The position numbers and the translations under genes are program-made. From JANNOG01 sp964516515 (GTDB lineage: Bacteria; Actinomycetota; Actinomycetes; Actinomycetales; JBBAYJ01), in assembly GCA_964516515.1 (NCBI GenBank), contig CAZEYA010000196.1:1-6957 (forward strand): 6,957 nt of DNA. The letters are read 5' to 3'. Positions 6,109-6,957 of this stretch are shown piece after piece. Within the stretch, counting starts at the first letter, position 1. Each line of letters begins with the position of its first letter. The notes beneath the pieces were generated by a model. That model had not been told where the DNA came from, did no database searches, and was given only the letters and a program-made list of their open reading frames with translations.

Positions 6109-6494
6109 GCGCAACCGGAACCGCGACAGCATCTGTCGCCGACATGACATTCGGCGACAAGGCGACCGCTTCGAACATGTGCGGCTACACCTTGATGAAC
6201 AATCAGGTGGGCGTCGTCATCGCCGAAGTGCTCGACCGACTGGACAACGTCACGGTCACCCCTCTGCCGTCGATGATTCGTATCGACGGCGTCGGCAAGT
6301 TCGCCCTGAATTACGCCGAGATGGACGAGGCCGCCGGTCAGGAGCCGGGCTGGTTCAGCGCTTCCGAGTTCGAGGAGAGCATGTCCACCCACTACGGGAA
6401 GATGGTCCACCTCGACGACCAGACCATCATGTTCGCCAGTCCGGAGGAATCAGCCGAATACACCGGCTTCGACCTGCCCGTCGTCAACAAGTAA
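6105..6494 (+). CDS. prmD: Monooxygenase coupling/effector protein, MmoB/DmpM family, PrmD/MimD type
   Basis: This small cofactor-free protein (129 residues) binds the hydroxylase and tunes O2 activation and electron use. Family features include SNMCGYTLMNNQVGVVIAEV (23-42), the PSMIRIDGVGKF segment (55-66) and a conserved C-terminal half ending ESAEYTGFDLP. The start is GTG at 6105, overlapping the beta-subunit stop as GTGA, with AAGGAG eight bases before it (6091-6096). The Ser/Thr/Ala-rich first 13 or so residues make it a little longer than the roughly 110-residue relatives I recall. The alternative in-frame start ATG at 6144 (M14) lacks a better ribosome-binding site, so the GTG is preferred. 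Confidence 0.92.
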   Translation: MSATGTATASVADMTFGDKATASNMCGYTLMNNQVGVVIAEVLDRLDNVTVTPLPSMIRIDGVGKFALNYAEMDEAAGQEPGWFSASEFEESMSTHYGKMVHLDDQTIMFASPEESAEYTGFDLPVVNK

Positions 6495-6501
6495 CACACC
6501 G

Positions 6502-6551
6502 CTGCCGCCGGGCCGCCGTCACCGCTAGTTGGGGCGGCGGCCCCTCGGCAG
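6502..6551 (+). terminator. Long hairpin between coupling protein and groEL genes (attenuator or terminator-like)
   Basis: The inner stem GGGCCGCCG (6510-6518) with CGGCGGCCC (6535-6543) is perfect over nine pairs around a 16-base loop. An outer stem CTGCCG (6502-6507) with CGGCAG (6546-6551) extends it past a 2x2 internal loop, giving 15 pairs starting eight bases after the prmD stop. Only a weak T-rich stretch (TTGATT) follows. It may stop or dampen transcription before groEL, or act as a processing or stability element if groEL is co-transcribed. Confidence 0.55.
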
Positions 6552-6662
6552 TTGATTCCGAGAGTTCTACATCGATCAGCCGTCGTGGTGTCCCGGTACA
6601 CCGCGGAGCCGCTCCCGCGCGGCGAATCTCCACGCTCCGCAACTCAATGAGGAGGATGTCAC
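6552..6662 (+). other. groEL upstream leader, no gene seen
   Basis: No coding region is supported between the hairpin and the groEL start. I found no complete -35/-10 pair and no CIRCE-type chaperonin operator (a TTAGCACTC/GAGTGCTAA palindrome). The Shine-Dalgarno GAGGAGG lies at 6649-6655. The absence of a heat-shock operator suggests this groEL is controlled with the operon and not by HrcA, but that is an inference from absence. Confidence 0.4.
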
Positions 6663-6957
6663 ATGGCGAAGGAACTGCGCTTCGGTGAAGATGCACGTCG
6701 GCTGCTTCAGGCCGGCGTCGATCAATTGGCGGACGCCGTCAAGAGCACGCTCGGTCCCAAGGGACGCAACGTCGTCCTGGAGAAGATCGTCGGGACCCCG
6801 GAGGTGACCAATGACGGCGTGACGATCGCGCGGGAGATCTTCCTGAAGGACCCGTTCGAGAACATGGGCGCGCAGCTGCTCAAGGAAGCCGCCATCAAGA
6901 CCAACGACATCGTCGGTGATGGCACCACCACCTCAACCGTTCTCGCCCAGGCGATCG
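6663..6957 (+). CDS. groEL: GroEL-type chaperonin (partial, N-terminal 98 residues)
   Basis: The frame opens at ATG 6663 behind GAGGAGG and is open to the right edge. The 98 visible residues are the N-terminal equatorial domain of a group I (60 kDa) chaperonin. They show the ATP-site motifs TLGPKGRN (29-36), TNDGVTIARE (49-58) and GDGTTT (85-90) with its catalytic Asp, and ENMGAQLLKEAA (66-77) between them. Chaperonins of this kind are found in Prm/Mim monooxygenase clusters (for example MimG) and are reported to be needed for productive folding of the hydroxylase large subunit. By position this one is probably such a dedicated copy and not the housekeeping GroEL. No groES precedes it. Its apical and C-terminal regions are outside the window. 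Confidence 0.93.
   Translation, partial: MAKELRFGEDARRLLQAGVDQLADAVKSTLGPKGRNVVLEKIVGTPEVTNDGVTIAREIFLKDPFENMGAQLLKEAAIKTNDIVGDGTTTSTVLAQAI

Noticed and set aside
4873..6150. Antisense open frame of 425 codons opposite prmC
   Set aside because: Same GC-bias artefact. The plus-strand beta subunit has clear family features and proper overlaps with its neighbours.
1..6957. tRNA or rRNA genes, CRISPR arrays, insertion sequences or attachment sites
   Set aside because: No regularly spaced repeats, transposase-like proteins, terminal inverted repeats or tRNA-like cloverleaf segments were seen in either strand.

Overview
The window is GC-rich DNA that looks like an actinobacterium of the Mycobacterium, Gordonia, Rhodococcus or Pseudonocardia kind. 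The evidence is the strong G/C preference at third codon positions and the gene content, which matches the propane/acetone/phenol-type soluble diiron monooxygenase loci (Prm/Mim, related to Thm) known from such bacteria. The exact genus and the physiological substrate cannot be read from the sequence.

Layout. Positions 1-1751 (minus strand) hold most of a large AcoR/MimR-type transcriptional regulator; its C-terminal end lies beyond the left edge. A 313-bp divergent control region (1752-2064) follows. It carries several inverted repeats, a plausible sigma70-type promoter for the regulator, and a TTGACA element upstream of the oxygenase operon. On the plus strand come the four monooxygenase genes: hydroxylase large (alpha) subunit with all six diiron ligands (2065-3717), NAD(P)H reductase with [2Fe-2S], FAD and NAD modules (3869-4924), hydroxylase small (beta) subunit (4921-6108) and coupling protein (6105-6494). 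After a 168-bp gap with a strong hairpin, a GroEL-type chaperonin begins at 6663 and runs off the right edge.

How it works together. The reductase passes electrons from NAD(P)H through FAD and the iron-sulfur cluster to the diiron centre of the alpha/beta hydroxylase, and the coupling protein gates that reaction, so that O2 is used to hydroxylate a small substrate. The neighbouring chaperonin is probably dedicated to folding the hydroxylase, as reported for related Mim/Prm systems. The divergent regulator probably senses substrate or product and activates the operon. Reductase, beta subunit and coupling protein genes are joined by 4-base start/stop overlaps. The alpha gene is set apart from them by a 151-bp gap containing two tandem perfect hairpins.

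The enzyme itself belongs to a known family. The points most worth a second look are the regulator's altered AAA+ core (no GAFTGA loop, degenerate Walker B), the repeat architecture of the divergent promoter region, and the hairpins between alpha subunit and reductase genes.
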